This document shows positions 12,534 to 21,169 of a DNA stretch of 64,000 nucleotides, piece by piece (the first letter of the stretch is position 1; the number at the start of each line of letters is the position of its first letter). The notes beneath the pieces were generated by a model. That model was not told the DNA's origin. It was given only the letters and a program-made list of their open reading frames with translations, and did not search any database. The stretch comes from Enterobacter kobei (lineage in GTDB: Bacteria > Pseudomonadota > Gammaproteobacteria > Enterobacterales > Enterobacteriaceae). Where the stretch lies: assembly GCF_001729765.1 (NCBI RefSeq), contig NZ_CP017181.1:682001-746000 (forward strand). The letters are read 5' to 3'. The translations under genes were made by a program, and so were the position numbers.

Positions 12534-12563
12534 TAAAAAAACCCGCGCAGTGGCGCGGGTTTT
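12534..12563 (-). terminator. leu operon attenuator terminator
   Basis: On the minus strand, a GC-rich stem ACCCGCGCCA / TGCGCGGGT (12541-12560) is followed by a run of T residues (A on the plus strand, 12534-12540). It lies between leuL and leuA. When leucyl-tRNA is plentiful, quick translation of leuL should let this terminator form and cut leuABCD expression. Confidence 0.9.
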
Positions 12564-12582
12564 TAGTCTTACTGGTGACGAT

Positions 12583-12669
12583 TCAACGCTGAATTTCGCC
12601 CGCCAGTCTACCGCGCACAGAAGATGCGTTTAGTAGTAGTAGACCGGTGAAACGATGGGTGCGTGTCAT
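12583..12669 (-). CDS. leuL: leu operon leader peptide
   Basis: A 28-codon frame starting MTRTHRFTGLLLLNASS, with four leucine codons in a row, all the rare CTA. E. coli LeuL is also 28 residues with a run of four leucines. Ribosome stalling at these codons during leucine shortage favours an anti-terminator and lets transcription reach leuA. Small leader genes of this kind are often missed by gene callers. Confidence 0.95.
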   Translation of the reverse strand: MTRTHRFTGLLLLNASSVRGRLAGEIQR

Positions 12670-12702
12670 GAATCGTGCTCCGTTAAATTCAATATACTTT
12701 TA

Positions 12703-12731
12703 GTGGTACTGGATACGGCTGTTCATGTCAA
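12703..12731 (-). promoter_or_regulatory. Promoter of leuLABCD
   Basis: On the minus strand a perfect TTGACA -35 box (12726-12731) is followed 17 bases later by a weak -10 region, TACCAC (12703-12708). It lies about 35 bases upstream of the leuL start and resembles the E. coli leu promoter (TTGACA...GTATCCAGTA). The -10 assignment is less sure than the -35. Confidence 0.7.
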
Positions 12732-12749
12732 CCCCTGACGGTAAAAACG

Positions 12750-13075
12750 GTTCCGACAGACTGAACAGACAGGTTATAGGCTTTAGCTTATTGTGCTGGA
12801 TTTTGCTTTTCAGGCTATATGAATTGTCTAAAATTGGACTCAAAAAGCATTTGCAGAAATAAGTACATTTAGCAGGTATTTTGAAATATGTATTTTCCGT
12901 CGTGGATGTTTTCTTTTTAAAGCATTTAATATCATTGATTTACCATTCACATAGGCATTCTTTCTCTCTGGCCGTGAATGAATGGGAATAACAGATTATT
13001 AACGTAAGTATACGCAAAGTCGATAACAGTTTAATTATACTTAAGTCATCCTTAACCAGATGACCATTGTGTATT
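12750..13075. other. AT-rich spacer between the leu promoter and leuO
   Basis: About 325 bases without a credible gene. The stretch is clearly richer in A and T than its surroundings, with runs such as TTAATATCATTGATTTA. In E. coli the matching region between leuL and leuO is bound and silenced by H-NS and is a LeuO target. That is the likely role here too, but no specific site could be assigned. The IS1 element splits this spacer from leuO. Confidence 0.5.
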
Positions 13076-13084
13076 GACTTGGTT
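13076..13084. repeat. Left copy of the 9-bp IS1 target duplication
   Basis: The sequence GACTTGGTT directly precedes the IS1 left end and is repeated exactly at 13853-13861 after the right end. A 9-bp direct duplication is the normal result of IS1 transposition. The perfect match suggests the insertion is recent. Confidence 0.95.
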
Positions 13085-13139
13085 GGTAATGGTGCCAACT
13101 TACTGATTTAGTGTACGATGGTGTTTTTGAGGTGCTCCC

Positions 13140-13415
13140 GTGGCTTCCATCTCCATCAGTTGTCCCTCCTGCTCAGCTACTGAAGGCGTGGTGCGTAACG
13201 GTAAAAGTACTGCCGGACATCAGCGCTATCTCTGCTCTCACTGCCGTAAAACATGGCAGCTACAGTTCACTTACACCGCCTCTCAGCCCGGTACACACCA
13301 GAAAATCATTGATATGGCCATGAATGGTGTTGGATGCCGGGCAACCGCCCGCATTATGGGCGTTGGCCTCAACACGATTTTACGTCACTTAAAAAACTCA
13401 GGCCGCAGTCGGTAA
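13140..13415 (+). CDS. insA: IS1 protein InsA (DNA-binding, repressor)
   Basis: A 91-residue protein, the usual InsA length, starting at a GTG. It has an N-terminal zinc finger (CPSC...CSHC, cysteines near residues 8, 11, 32 and 35) and a C-terminal helix-turn-helix ([20 protein letters not shown]). InsA binds the IS1 ends and represses the element. At the A6C run at 13391-13397 a -1 ribosomal frameshift joins it to insB to make the InsAB' transposase. Confidence 0.97.
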   Translation: MASISISCPSCSATEGVVRNGKSTAGHQRYLCSHCRKTWQLQFTYTASQPGTHQKIIDMAMNGVGCRATARIMGVGLNTILRHLKNSGRSR

Positions 13416-13837
13416 CCTCGCGCATACAGCCGGGCAGTGATGTGATTGTCTGCGCTGAAATGGACGAACAGTGGGGCTACGTCGGTGCTAAATCACGTCA
13501 GCGCTGGCTGTTTTACGCGTATGACAGGATACGGAGGACGGTTGTGGCGCACGTCTTCGGTGAACGCACTCTGGCCACACTGGAGCGTCTTCTGAGCCTG
13601 CTGTCGGCCTTTGAGGTCGTGGTATGGATGACGGATGGCTGGCCGCTGTATGAATCCCGCCTGAAGGGAAAGCTGCACGTAATCAGCAAGCGTTACACTC
13701 AGCGAATTGAGCGGCATAACCTGAATCTGAGACAACATCTGGCAAGGCTGGGACGGAAGTCACTGTCGTTCTCAAAATCGGTGGAGCTGCATGACAAGGT
13801 CATCGGGCATTATCTGAACATAAAACACTATCAGTAA
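13334..13837 (+). CDS. insB: IS1 transposase frame InsB
   Basis: A 167-codon frame, the usual insB length, overlapping the end of insA in the -1 phase. It supplies the catalytic DDE domain of the InsAB' fusion: the region has [17 protein letters not shown], with an acidic residue typical of the IS1 active site, and a C-terminal basic block [20 protein letters not shown]. Normally made by frameshifting at 13391-13397 rather than from its own start. No stop or deletion breaks the frame. Confidence 0.96.
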   Translation: MPGNRPHYGRWPQHDFTSLKKLRPQSVTSRIQPGSDVIVCAEMDEQWGYVGAKSRQRWLFYAYDRIRRTVVAHVFGERTLATLERLLSLLSAFEVVVWMTDGWPLYESRLKGKLHVISKRYTQRIERHNLNLRQHLARLGRKSLSFSKSVELHDKVIGHYLNIKHYQ

Positions 13838-13852
13838 GTTGGAGTCATTACC

Positions 13853-13861
13853 GACTTGGTT
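13853..13861. repeat. Right copy of the 9-bp IS1 target duplication
   Basis: GACTTGGTT, identical to 13076-13084, directly follows the IS1 right end. The native sequence before insertion would have had one copy. Confidence 0.95.
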
Positions 13862-14061
13862 TATGGTTTCATTCTAACTATAAAGTCAAATATATCTGTT
13901 ATGCCGGTTTTTATTTGTGTCTTATCGCGTGATCTTTATATATTCCGATTTTTAAACAATTCTCTTTTGTTGGACGTATTGGCATGGTAAATCATATTTT
14001 TCGGGATTATTACAATGCGTCGGCGAAGGACGTGCTGTGTAGCGTGACAGTGGAGTCAGAA

Positions 14062-15006
14062 GTGTCAGAAAATAATATTAAACAACCTCAAGTTACAGAT
14101 GGGATTAAACCCCAGCTACGCACGGTGGATCTTAATCTACTGACGGTGTTTGATGCTGTCATGCAGGAGCAGAATATCACCCGGGCGGCGCAAGCGTTGG
14201 GGATGTCACAACCTGCCGTGAGTAATGCCGTTGCCAGGCTTAAGGTGATGTTCAACGATGAATTATTCGTTCGCTACGGACGAGGGATTCAGCCTACTGC
14301 GCGGGCATTCCAGCTCTTCGGCTCTATTCGCCAGGCTCTGCAACTGGTGCAAAATGAGCTGCCGGGCTCGGGTTTTGAACCACTAAGCAGTGAACGCGTA
14401 TTCCATCTCTGCGTCTGCAGTCCGTTAGATAATTATCTGACATCTATTATTTATAATAAGGTTGAAGAGATTGCGCCAAATATTAATCTGGTGTTCAAAT
14501 CATCCTTAAATCAAAACACAGAACACCAGTTACGTTACCAGGAAACCGAATTTGTCCTGGGATACGAAGAGTTCCGTCGCCCTGAATTTTCGTGCGTGCC
14601 GTTGTTTAAAGATGAAATGGTATTGGTTGCCAGTAAAAAACATCCACGATTGAATGCTCCGCTACGTGAAAGTGATGTTTATAGCGAACAACATGCCGTG
14701 GTTGCGCTCGACAGATATGCCTCATTTAGTCTGCCGTGGTACGACACAGCAGATAAACAGGCGAGCGTGGCATATCAAGGAATGGCTATGGTCAGCGTAT
14801 TAAACGTCGTTTCCCAGACGCAGCTGGTGGCTATTGCCCCGCGCTGGCTGGCGGAAGAGTTCTCTGACGCGTTAAATCTGCAAATTTTGCCTCTGCCGCT
14901 TAAGCTTAATAGCCGTACCTGTTATCTCTCCTGGCATGAAGCTGCAGGGCGGGATAAAGGGCATCAGTGGATGGAAGAATTACTTATCAGCATCTGCCGC
15001 CGTTAA
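14062..15006 (+). CDS. leuO: LysR-family transcriptional regulator LeuO
   Basis: LeuO is a global regulator that opposes H-NS silencing and controls stress and other silenced loci. The protein has an N-terminal winged helix-turn-helix ([21 protein letters not shown] and [13 protein letters not shown]) and a LysR effector domain. The frame is open from an ATG at 13984. The GTG at 14062 is preferred: GGAG lies 6 bases upstream, and it gives 314 residues, the E. coli LeuO length. The alternative ATG would add 26 residues unlike any LeuO N-terminus I know. Codon use is more AT-rich than the neighbours, as usual for leuO. An IS1 lies 209 bases upstream. Confidence 0.93.
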   Translation: MSENNIKQPQVTDGIKPQLRTVDLNLLTVFDAVMQEQNITRAAQALGMSQPAVSNAVARLKVMFNDELFVRYGRGIQPTARAFQLFGSIRQALQLVQNELPGSGFEPLSSERVFHLCVCSPLDNYLTSIIYNKVEEIAPNINLVFKSSLNQNTEHQLRYQETEFVLGYEEFRRPEFSCVPLFKDEMVLVASKKHPRLNAPLRESDVYSEQHAVVALDRYASFSLPWYDTADKQASVAYQGMAMVSVLNVVSQTQLVAIAPRWLAEEFSDALNLQILPLPLKLNSRTCYLSWHEAAGRDKGHQWMEELLISICRR

Positions 15007-15385
15007 TCAGATCAGGATAAATTGCATCTTTGCATGTGGTTTATCCTGGTTTTGTTTTGTTAACTGCTATTTTATTCTGTTCTGAATCTTTTCTGGTGGT
15101 TGCCAGACCTGTAAAAATAGATGATTTCCTGAATCATCGCGCTTTTCAACGATGATTTATCATCTCCTCCTCTAATTACAGATGAATTAACCATATCCTC
15201 TGGCAATGTCTGTTTTTTCTGCTTTAACCGCCTCTTCGCTCTCCGGGTTTGCTAATTGCCTGCCTCATAACGAGCGGTTAAGGTAAGTATCACTCAGCTA
15301 ATAGAAGACGGGTTCATCCCGATCGCAAGACGGTGCAGAAATGAATTCGGCGGTCCGTCTATAACAAAATGCCTGGAGGCAAAGC
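15007..15385 (+). promoter_or_regulatory. leuO-ilvI spacer with the ilvIH control region
   Basis: A 379-base gap. The left part is AT-rich. In E. coli this region holds the ilvIH promoter and several Lrp sites that activate ilvIH when leucine is low; the same is likely here, but I could not place single sites with confidence. A short inverted repeat AGACGG / CCGTCT (15328-15333 and 15355-15360) and a GGAGG ribosome site at 15374-15378 stand just before ilvI. No gene was seen in the gap. Confidence 0.5.
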
Positions 15386-17110
15386 ATGGAGATGTTGTCT
15401 GGCGCGGAAATGGTCGTCCGATCGCTTATCGATCAGGGCGTGAAACAAGTGTTCGGCTATCCTGGCGGCGCGGTCCTTGATATTTATGATGCACTGCATA
15501 CGGTAGGCGGCATTGACCATATCCTTGTACGTCATGAACAGGCGGCGGTGCACATGGCTGATGGCCTGGCGCGTGCGACGGGGGAAGTGGGCGTGGTGTT
15601 AGTCACGTCGGGCCCCGGCGCGACAAACGCTATTACCGGGATTGCGACCGCGTACATGGACTCTATTCCTCTGGTGATCCTCTCCGGGCAGGTGGCAACC
15701 TCTCTGATTGGCTACGACGCATTTCAGGAGTGCGACATGGTCGGGATATCGCGTCCCGTTGTGAAGCACAGCTTCCTGGTCAAGCAAACCGAAGACATTC
15801 CTGGCGTGCTGAAAAAAGCATTCTGGCTGGCGGCAAGCGGACGTCCGGGACCGGTGGTGGTCGATCTGCCTAAAGATATCCTGAATCCGGCAAACAAGCT
15901 GCCTTATGTCTGGCCAGAATCGGTAAGCATGCGTTCTTACAACCCCACCACGCAGGGCCACAAAGGCCAGATCAAACGTGCACTGCAGACGCTATTGACC
16001 GCTAAAAAACCGGTGGTCTATGTCGGCGGTGGGGCAATTAATTCTGCGTGTGAGCCACAGCTTCGTGAACTGATCGAAAAGCTCAATCTTCCTGTTGCGT
16101 CGTCGCTGATGGGACTCGGGGCGTTTCCCGCCACCCACCGTCAGGCGCTGGGCATGCTGGGTATGCACGGTACCTATGAAGCCAACATGACGATGCATCA
16201 TTCCGATGTGATCTTTGCCGTCGGCGTGCGCTTTGACGATCGTACGACCAACAATCTGGCGAAGTATTGCCCGAATGCCACGGTGCTGCACATTGATATC
16301 GACCCCACGTCGATTTCAAAAACGGTGTCAGCTGATGTGCCTATCGTCGGCGATGCCCGGCAGGTGCTGGAGCAAATGCTGGATCTGCTGACCCAGGAGA
16401 GCACGACTCAACCGCTGGATGAGATCCGCGACTGGTGGCTGCAAATTGAGCAGTGGCGCGCGCGCCAGTGTCTGAAATATGACACTCAAAGTGAGCATAT
16501 TAAGCCTCAGGCCGTGATTGAAGCGGTCTGGCGACTGACGAAAGGCGACGCCTATGTCACTTCAGACGTGGGTCAGCATCAAATGTTCGCCGCCCTCTAT
16601 TATCCCTTTGATAAACCGCGTCACTGGATCAATTCGGGGGGGTTAGGAACGATGGGCTTTGGTTTGCCTGCCGCGCTGGGCGTGAAGCTGGCACTGCCAA
16701 ATGAAACCGTCGTCTGCGTGACCGGGGACGGCAGTATCCAGATGAACATTCAGGAACTTTCCACCGCGCTGCAATATGAGTTGCCGGTACTGGTGCTTAA
16801 CCTCAACAACGGCTATCTCGGTATGGTGAAGCAGTGGCAGGATATGATCTACTCTGGCCGTCACTCTCAGTCATACATGCAGTCGCTGCCGGATTTTGTT
16901 CGTCTTGCTGAAGCTTATGGCCACGTGGGGATGCGGGTGACCGATCCCGCTTTGCTGGAATCGTCGCTCGCACAAGCGCTTGAGCAGGTTAAAAACAACC
17001 GCCTCGTCTTTATGGATGTCATCGTTGATGGGACCGAGCACGTTTATCCGATGCATATTCGCGGCGGTGGTATGGATGAAATGTGGTTAAGCAAAACGGA
17101 GAGAACCTGA
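15386..17110 (+). CDS. ilvI: Acetolactate synthase III large subunit
   Basis: A 574-residue thiamine diphosphate enzyme, the same length as E. coli IlvI. It joins two pyruvates, or pyruvate and 2-oxobutyrate, in the first common step of valine, leucine and isoleucine synthesis. The catalytic glutamate is E51 (in [13 protein letters not shown]), and the TPP/Mg motif [15 protein letters not shown]...NN lies near residues 448-475. It forms a complex with IlvH, encoded one base downstream. Confidence 0.98.
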   Translation: MEMLSGAEMVVRSLIDQGVKQVFGYPGGAVLDIYDALHTVGGIDHILVRHEQAAVHMADGLARATGEVGVVLVTSGPGATNAITGIATAYMDSIPLVILSGQVATSLIGYDAFQECDMVGISRPVVKHSFLVKQTEDIPGVLKKAFWLAASGRPGPVVVDLPKDILNPANKLPYVWPESVSMRSYNPTTQGHKGQIKRALQTLLTAKKPVVYVGGGAINSACEPQLRELIEKLNLPVASSLMGLGAFPATHRQALGMLGMHGTYEANMTMHHSDVIFAVGVRFDDRTTNNLAKYCPNATVLHIDIDPTSISKTVSADVPIVGDARQVLEQMLDLLTQESTTQPLDEIRDWWLQIEQWRARQCLKYDTQSEHIKPQAVIEAVWRLTKGDAYVTSDVGQHQMFAALYYPFDKPRHWINSGGLGTMGFGLPAALGVKLALPNETVVCVTGDGSIQMNIQELSTALQYELPVLVLNLNNGYLGMVKQWQDMIYSGRHSQSYMQSLPDFVRLAEAYGHVGMRVTDPALLESSLAQALEQVKNNRLVFMDVIVDGTEHVYPMHIRGGGMDEMWLSKTERT

Positions 17111-17111
17111 T

Positions 17112-17603
17112 ATGCGCCGGATATTATCTGTATTGCTGGAAAACGAGTCTGGCGCACTGTCGCGCGTCATTGGGCTTTTCGCGCAGCGCGGCTATAACAT
17201 AGAAAGCCTGACCGTTGCCCCCACGGACGACCCGACGTTGTCGCGTATGACGATTCAGACCGTTGGTGATGCCAAAGTGCTTGAGCAGATTGAGAAGCAA
17301 CTGCATAAACTGGTTGATGTCCTGCGCGTGAGCGAGCTGGGGCAGGGGGCTTACGTTGAGCGTGAGGTCATGCTGGTAAAAATTCAGGCCAGCGGCTACG
17401 GGCGAGAAGAGGTCAAACGCAATGCGGATATTTTCCGCGGGCAGATCATTGACGTCACGCCTTCTCTTTATACGGTTCAACTGGTCGGGACCAGTGACAA
17501 GCTGGACGCTTTTCTGGCGTCCGTGCGGGATGTAGCAAAAATTGTTGAAGTGGCCAGATCGGGCGTTGTGGGTCTGTCACGCGGCGAGAAAATCATGCGT
17601 TAG
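17112..17603 (+). CDS. ilvH: Acetolactate synthase III regulatory subunit
   Basis: A 163-residue subunit that activates IlvI and binds valine for feedback inhibition. It has an N-terminal ACT domain (residues about 3-75; [23 protein letters not shown]) and a C-terminal ACT-like domain. Family length is typical. The ATG follows the ilvI stop by one base, so the two subunits are translated together. Confidence 0.97.
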   Translation: MRRILSVLLENESGALSRVIGLFAQRGYNIESLTVAPTDDPTLSRMTIQTVGDAKVLEQIEKQLHKLVDVLRVSELGQGAYVEREVMLVKIQASGYGREEVKRNADIFRGQIIDVTPSLYTVQLVGTSDKLDAFLASVRDVAKIVEVARSGVVGLSRGEKIMR

Positions 17604-17628
17604 TTGTCAAAAAGGTTCGCCTCTTTCT

Positions 17629-17657
17629 GCCCGGTCACCAAAGCCGGGCTTTTTTTT
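17629..17657 (+). terminator. Terminator of ilvIH
   Basis: A stem GCCCGG / CCGGGC (17629-17649) is followed by nine T residues. It lies 26 bases after the ilvH stop and has the form of a Rho-independent terminator. Confidence 0.92.
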
Positions 17658-17782
17658 GCGTAATCAGCCAATAACGCAGATAAAAGCGGTTGCCGCGAAG
17701 GCTTTTCTGCGTTTAGATGTTAAAAGATTTAACCATAACCTTGACAGGGCCATGGACTCTTTTCTTTTTTTAAGGGGCAATT

Positions 17783-18790
17783 GTGAAACTGGATGAAATC
17801 GCCCGGCTAGCCGGCGTGTCACGAACAACGGCCAGCTATGTGATTAACGGTAAAGCAAAGCAGTACCGTGTCAGCGATAAAACCGTTGAAAAAGTTATGG
17901 CGGTGGTTCGTGAGCATAACTACCATCCGAATGCTGTCGCTGCCGGCCTGCGCGCCGGGCGCACCCGATCGATTGGTCTGGTGATCCCCGATCTGGAAAA
18001 TACCAGCTATACCCGTATCGCCAACTATCTTGAGCGTCAGGCTCGCCAGCGCGGCTACCAGTTGCTGATTGCCTGTTCTGAAGATCAGCCGGACAACGAG
18101 ATGCGCTGCATTGAACATCTGCTCCAGCGCCAGGTGGATGCCATCATTGTATCGACCTCCTTACCGCCAGAGCATCCATTCTACCAGCGCTGGGCGAACG
18201 ATCCTTTCCCTATCGTTGCGCTGGATCGTGCGCTCGATCGCGAGCATTTCACCAGCGTAGTGGGTGCCGACCAGGATGATGCGGAAATGCTTGCCGCGGA
18301 GCTGAGAACCTTCCCTGCTGAAACGGTACTCTATCTTGGCGCATTGCCTGAACTTTCAGTGAGCTTCCTGCGTGAACAGGGGTTCCGAACCGCCTGGAAA
18401 GACGATCCGCGTGAAGTTCACTATCTCTACGCCAATAGCTATGAACGTGAAGCCGCTGCGCAGCTCTTTGAGAAATGGCTGGAAACGCACCCGATGCCCC
18501 AGGCGCTGTTCACGACATCCTTTGCACTCTTGCAGGGGGTGATGGATGTGACCCTGCGCCGTGAAGGTAAGCTTCCCTCCGACCTGGCTATTGCCACTTT
18601 CGGGGATAACGAGCTGCTCGACTTCCTGCAGTGTCCGGTGCTGGCCGTGGCACAGCGTCACCGTGATGTGGCTGAACGCGTACTGGAGATTGTTCTGGCG
18701 AGCCTGGATGAGCCGAGAAAACCGAAGCCGGGTCTGACACGTATCAAACGTAATCTCTATCATCGCGGAATTCTTAGCCGCCATAAATGA
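17783..18790 (+). CDS. cra: Catabolite repressor/activator Cra (FruR)
   Basis: A 335-residue LacI/GalR-family regulator that senses fructose phosphates and controls glycolysis, gluconeogenesis and fru genes. The N-terminal helix-turn-helix begins [21 protein letters not shown] and is followed by the hinge region and a sugar-binding core domain. The start is a GTG at 17783 with an AAGGGG ribosome site 6 bases upstream. The length is one residue more than E. coli Cra (C-terminus SRHK). A single gene after the ilvIH terminator. Confidence 0.97.
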   Translation: MKLDEIARLAGVSRTTASYVINGKAKQYRVSDKTVEKVMAVVREHNYHPNAVAAGLRAGRTRSIGLVIPDLENTSYTRIANYLERQARQRGYQLLIACSEDQPDNEMRCIEHLLQRQVDAIIVSTSLPPEHPFYQRWANDPFPIVALDRALDREHFTSVVGADQDDAEMLAAELRTFPAETVLYLGALPELSVSFLREQGFRTAWKDDPREVHYLYANSYEREAAAQLFEKWLETHPMPQALFTTSFALLQGVMDVTLRREGKLPSDLAIATFGDNELLDFLQCPVLAVAQRHRDVAERVLEIVLASLDEPRKPKPGLTRIKRNLYHRGILSRHK

Positions 18791-18819
18791 AATGACGGGG
18801 CGGTGAAAACGGCCCCCTT

Positions 18820-18855
18820 ATTGCGGGAATAATTCGCTGAGTTAATTCCCGCAAT
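18820..18855. terminator. Inverted repeat after cra
   Basis: A perfect 11-bp inverted repeat, ATTGCGGGAAT / ATTCCCGCAAT, with a 14-base loop, starting 29 bases after the cra stop. It has no T run, so its role as a terminator is uncertain; it could instead protect the mRNA end. Confidence 0.5.
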
Positions 18856-19001
18856 GAAATTAGGATAATTCCTGCAGGATCATAATCTCCTCATTTTCTT
18901 AATTCATTTTGGCTTTTAAACTGCCCTTTAAGGAGCTTGAAAGCGATTTTAAACCGCTATCTTTGTATTATTTTGTTACAAACCGGCTTCGGTCGATGAA
19001 T

Positions 19002-19069
19002 ATTCAGACGTTTTTCCTGGACCCTGACCAGCCAGCGTGGCAACGGCCGCCTTAACCACGCGTCTGAAT
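19002..19069. repeat. Nested inverted repeats in the cra-mraZ spacer
   Basis: The cra-mraZ spacer is about 600 bases. Inside it, ATTCAGACG (19002-19010) is complementary to CGTCTGAAT (19061-19069), and CGTGG (19036-19040) is complementary to CCACG (19056-19060), directly inside the outer stem. This would fold into a two-part stem in RNA. The rest of the spacer is AT-rich and holds no gene; the mraZ promoter is at its right end. Confidence 0.4.
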
Positions 19070-19308
19070 GAATCTGGCGCTGTTATCCCCTGAGAATCTG
19101 TCATAAAATGCTGCCCGCGTCGCAAACTGACACTTTATATTTATCTGCGATGATATTGAGTGAGCTTTAACGCTAGTGTGCATATTCGGTTTTTTTCTTA
19201 CAAATATTCATAACGTTAATTTTGCCTCGCCAGTTGTTCAGTTATTAGTCAGGTCTGTTTATCTCTGTAAATAGAGGGCTTTCGGGTCCTTATAGGGAGA
19301 GTCCTGGC

Positions 19309-19337
19309 TTGACAAGCTTTTCCCTCGCTCCGTAAAC
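19309..19337 (+). promoter_or_regulatory. Promoter of the dcw cluster (Pmra)
   Basis: A perfect TTGACA (19309-19314), a 17-base spacer and GTAAAC (19332-19337) match the layout I recall for the E. coli mra promoter (TTGACAAGCTTTTCC...CCGTAAACTCC). It should drive mraZ and many genes downstream. Confidence 0.85.
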
Positions 19338-19346
19338 TCCTTTAGG

Positions 19347-19371
19347 TGGGAATTTGTGGGTTAAAGTGGTG
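19347..19371 (+). promoter_or_regulatory. MraZ operator: three TGG repeats
   Basis: Three direct repeats, TGGGA (19347), TGGGT (19357) and TGGTG (19367), are spaced exactly 10 bases apart between Pmra and mraZ. MraZ proteins bind TGGG repeats with this spacing, so the gene product probably represses its own operon here. The third copy is imperfect. Confidence 0.8.
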
Positions 19372-19389
19372 AGGAGGGGTGAGACTGGC

Positions 19390-19848
19390 ATGTTCCGTGG
19401 AGCTACGTTAGTCAATCTCGACAGCAAAGGGCGTTTATCGGTGCCAACCCGATACCGCGACCAGCTGATTGAGAACGCTTCGGGTCAAATGGTTTGCACC
19501 ATTGACATCAACTCCCCCTGCCTGCTGCTTTACCCCTTACCCGAATGGGAAATTATTGAGCAAAAGCTGTCGCGACTGTCGAGCATGAACCCGCAAGAGC
19601 GCCGCGTACAGCGGCTGTTATTGGGACATGCCAGTGAGTGTCAGATGGATAGCGCAGGGCGATTACTGATTGCGCCTGTGCTGCGGCAACATGCCGGTCT
19701 GACTAAAGAAGTGATGCTGGTCGGGCAGTTCAACAAGTTTGAACTGTGGGATGAAACGACCTGGTATCAACAGGTCAAGGAAGATATCGACGCTGAGCAG
19801 TCCGATTCCGCAACTTTATCGGAACGGCTGCAGGACTTGTCTCTATAA
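19390..19848 (+). CDS. mraZ: Transcriptional regulator MraZ
   Basis: A 152-residue DNA-binding protein with two AbrB-like SpoVT domains, each with a DxxGR core ([10 protein letters not shown] near residue 12 and [11 protein letters not shown] near residue 85). In E. coli MraZ represses its own operon. The ATG at 19390 (MFRGATLVN) is chosen because it gives the family length; an in-frame GTG at 19354 lies inside the operator repeats. First gene of the dcw cluster. Confidence 0.97.
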   Translation: MFRGATLVNLDSKGRLSVPTRYRDQLIENASGQMVCTIDINSPCLLLYPLPEWEIIEQKLSRLSSMNPQERRVQRLLLGHASECQMDSAGRLLIAPVLRQHAGLTKEVMLVGQFNKFELWDETTWYQQVKEDIDAEQSDSATLSERLQDLSL

Positions 19849-19850
19849 AT

Positions 19851-20792
19851 ATGATGGAAAATTATAAACACAAAACGGTGTTACTGGATGAGGCCGTGAA
19901 CGGCCTGAATATTCGTCCGGATGGCATCTACATTGATGGTACGTTTGGTCGCGGTGGTCACTCGCGTTTGATTCTCTCCCAGCTTGGAGAGGAAGGACGT
20001 CTGCTGGCAATTGATCGCGATCCGCAGGCGATTGCCGTTGCACAGACCATCAATGACCCTCGCTTTTCCATCGTGCATGGACCTTTCTCTGCGCTCGCCG
20101 ATTACGTTGCCGAGCGCGGCCTGACGGGCAAGATCGACGGGATTCTTCTCGATCTTGGCGTCTCTTCACCACAGCTTGATGATGCTGAACGCGGTTTCTC
20201 CTTTATGCGTGATGGTCCGCTGGATATGCGTATGGACCCGACGCGCGGCCAGTCTGCTGCCGAATGGCTGCAGACCGCTGACGAAGCGGATATTGCATGG
20301 GTTATCAAAACCTTTGGCGAAGAACGTTTTGGCAAGCGCATTGCGCGCGCCATCGTTGAGCGCAACCGCGTTGAGCCCATGACCCGTACCAAAGAGCTGG
20401 CCGAAGTGATCGCGGCGGCGACGCCGGTGAAGGATAAGCACAAACATCCCGCGACCCGTACCTTCCAGGCGGTGCGCATCTGGGTAAACAGTGAACTGGA
20501 GGAAATAGAGCTGGCGCTAAAAAGCTCGCTCGACGTACTGGCCCCGGGTGGGCGGTTATCCATCATCAGCTTCCATTCGCTGGAAGACCGCATTGTGAAG
20601 CGCTTTATGCGTGAGCAAAGCCGCGGTCCTCAGGTTCCTGCGGGGTTGCCGATGACGGAAGAACAACTCAGGAAGCTGGGTGGTCGTCAGTTGCGAGCAT
20701 TAGGCAAGTTGATGCCGGGCGAAGAAGAGGTGGCAGAGAATCCACGCGCCCGTAGTTCAGTGCTGCGAGTTGCAGAGAGGACGAACGCATGA
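19851..20792 (+). CDS. rsmH: 16S rRNA m4C1402 methyltransferase RsmH
   Basis: A 313-residue S-adenosylmethionine-dependent methyltransferase (formerly MraW) that makes N4-methylcytidine at 16S rRNA position 1402. The SAM motif [10 protein letters not shown] lies at residues 29-38, and the conserved [12 protein letters not shown] follows near residue 100. Length is the same as in E. coli. It starts 2 bases after mraZ, and its stop overlaps the ftsL start. Confidence 0.98.
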   Translation: MMENYKHKTVLLDEAVNGLNIRPDGIYIDGTFGRGGHSRLILSQLGEEGRLLAIDRDPQAIAVAQTINDPRFSIVHGPFSALADYVAERGLTGKIDGILLDLGVSSPQLDDAERGFSFMRDGPLDMRMDPTRGQSAAEWLQTADEADIAWVIKTFGEERFGKRIARAIVERNRVEPMTRTKELAEVIAAATPVKDKHKHPATRTFQAVRIWVNSELEEIELALKSSLDVLAPGGRLSIISFHSLEDRIVKRFMREQSRGPQVPAGLPMTEEQLRKLGGRQLRALGKLMPGEEEVAENPRARSSVLRVAERTNA

Positions 20793-21154
20793 TCAGCAGA
20801 GTGACAGAAACCCTAAGCAAAGTTAAGGGATCGTTAGGAAGCAACGAGCGCCATGCCTTGCCTGGCGTGATCGGCGACGATCTTTTGCGGTTCGGGAAAC
20901 TGCCACTCTGCCTGTTCATTTGCATCATTGTTACGGCAGTCACGGTGGTCACCACAGCCCACCATACACGTTTATTGACTGCGCAACGCGAGCAGATGGT
21001 ACTGGAACGCGATGCGCTGGATATTGAATGGCGAAATCTGATCCTTGAAGAAAACGCGCTCGGCGATCACAGCCGGGTTGAACGGATCGCAACGGAAAAG
21101 CTGCAACTGCAGCATGTTGATCCTTCCCAGGAAAATATCGTAGTACAAAAATAA
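20789..21154 (+). CDS. ftsL: Cell division protein FtsL
   Basis: A 121-residue bitopic membrane protein of the divisome. It has a short cytoplasmic tail, one membrane helix (about residues 36-57, [20 protein letters not shown]) and a periplasmic coiled coil with heptad leucines ([20 protein letters not shown]). It binds FtsB and FtsQ and activates FtsWI. It overlaps the end of rsmH by 4 bases (ATGA). Confidence 0.96.
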   Translation: MISRVTETLSKVKGSLGSNERHALPGVIGDDLLRFGKLPLCLFICIIVTAVTVVTTAHHTRLLTAQREQMVLERDALDIEWRNLILEENALGDHSRVERIATEKLQLQHVDPSQENIVVQK

Positions 21155-21169
21155 GGGAAAACGCGACGC

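Larger units (their letters stand above)
13085..13852 (+). mobile_element. IS1-family insertion sequence, complete, 768 bp
   Basis: Exactly 768 bp, the canonical IS1 length. The ends are inverted repeats of about 23 bp: GGTAATGGTGCCAACTTACTG at the left and the complement of CAGTAAGTTGGAGTCATTACC at the right, differing at only three neighbouring positions in the outer part. Both transposase frames (insA, insB) are open and the frameshift site is intact, so the element looks able to move. It is flanked by 9-bp direct repeats and lies in the spacer between the leu operon promoter and leuO, reading toward leuO. Which IS1 isoform it is was not determined. Confidence 0.98.

Noticed and set aside
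13984..14061. ATG at 13984 as the start of leuO
   Set aside because: It would add 26 residues not known in LeuO. The GTG at 14062 has a proper ribosome site and gives the 314-residue family length.
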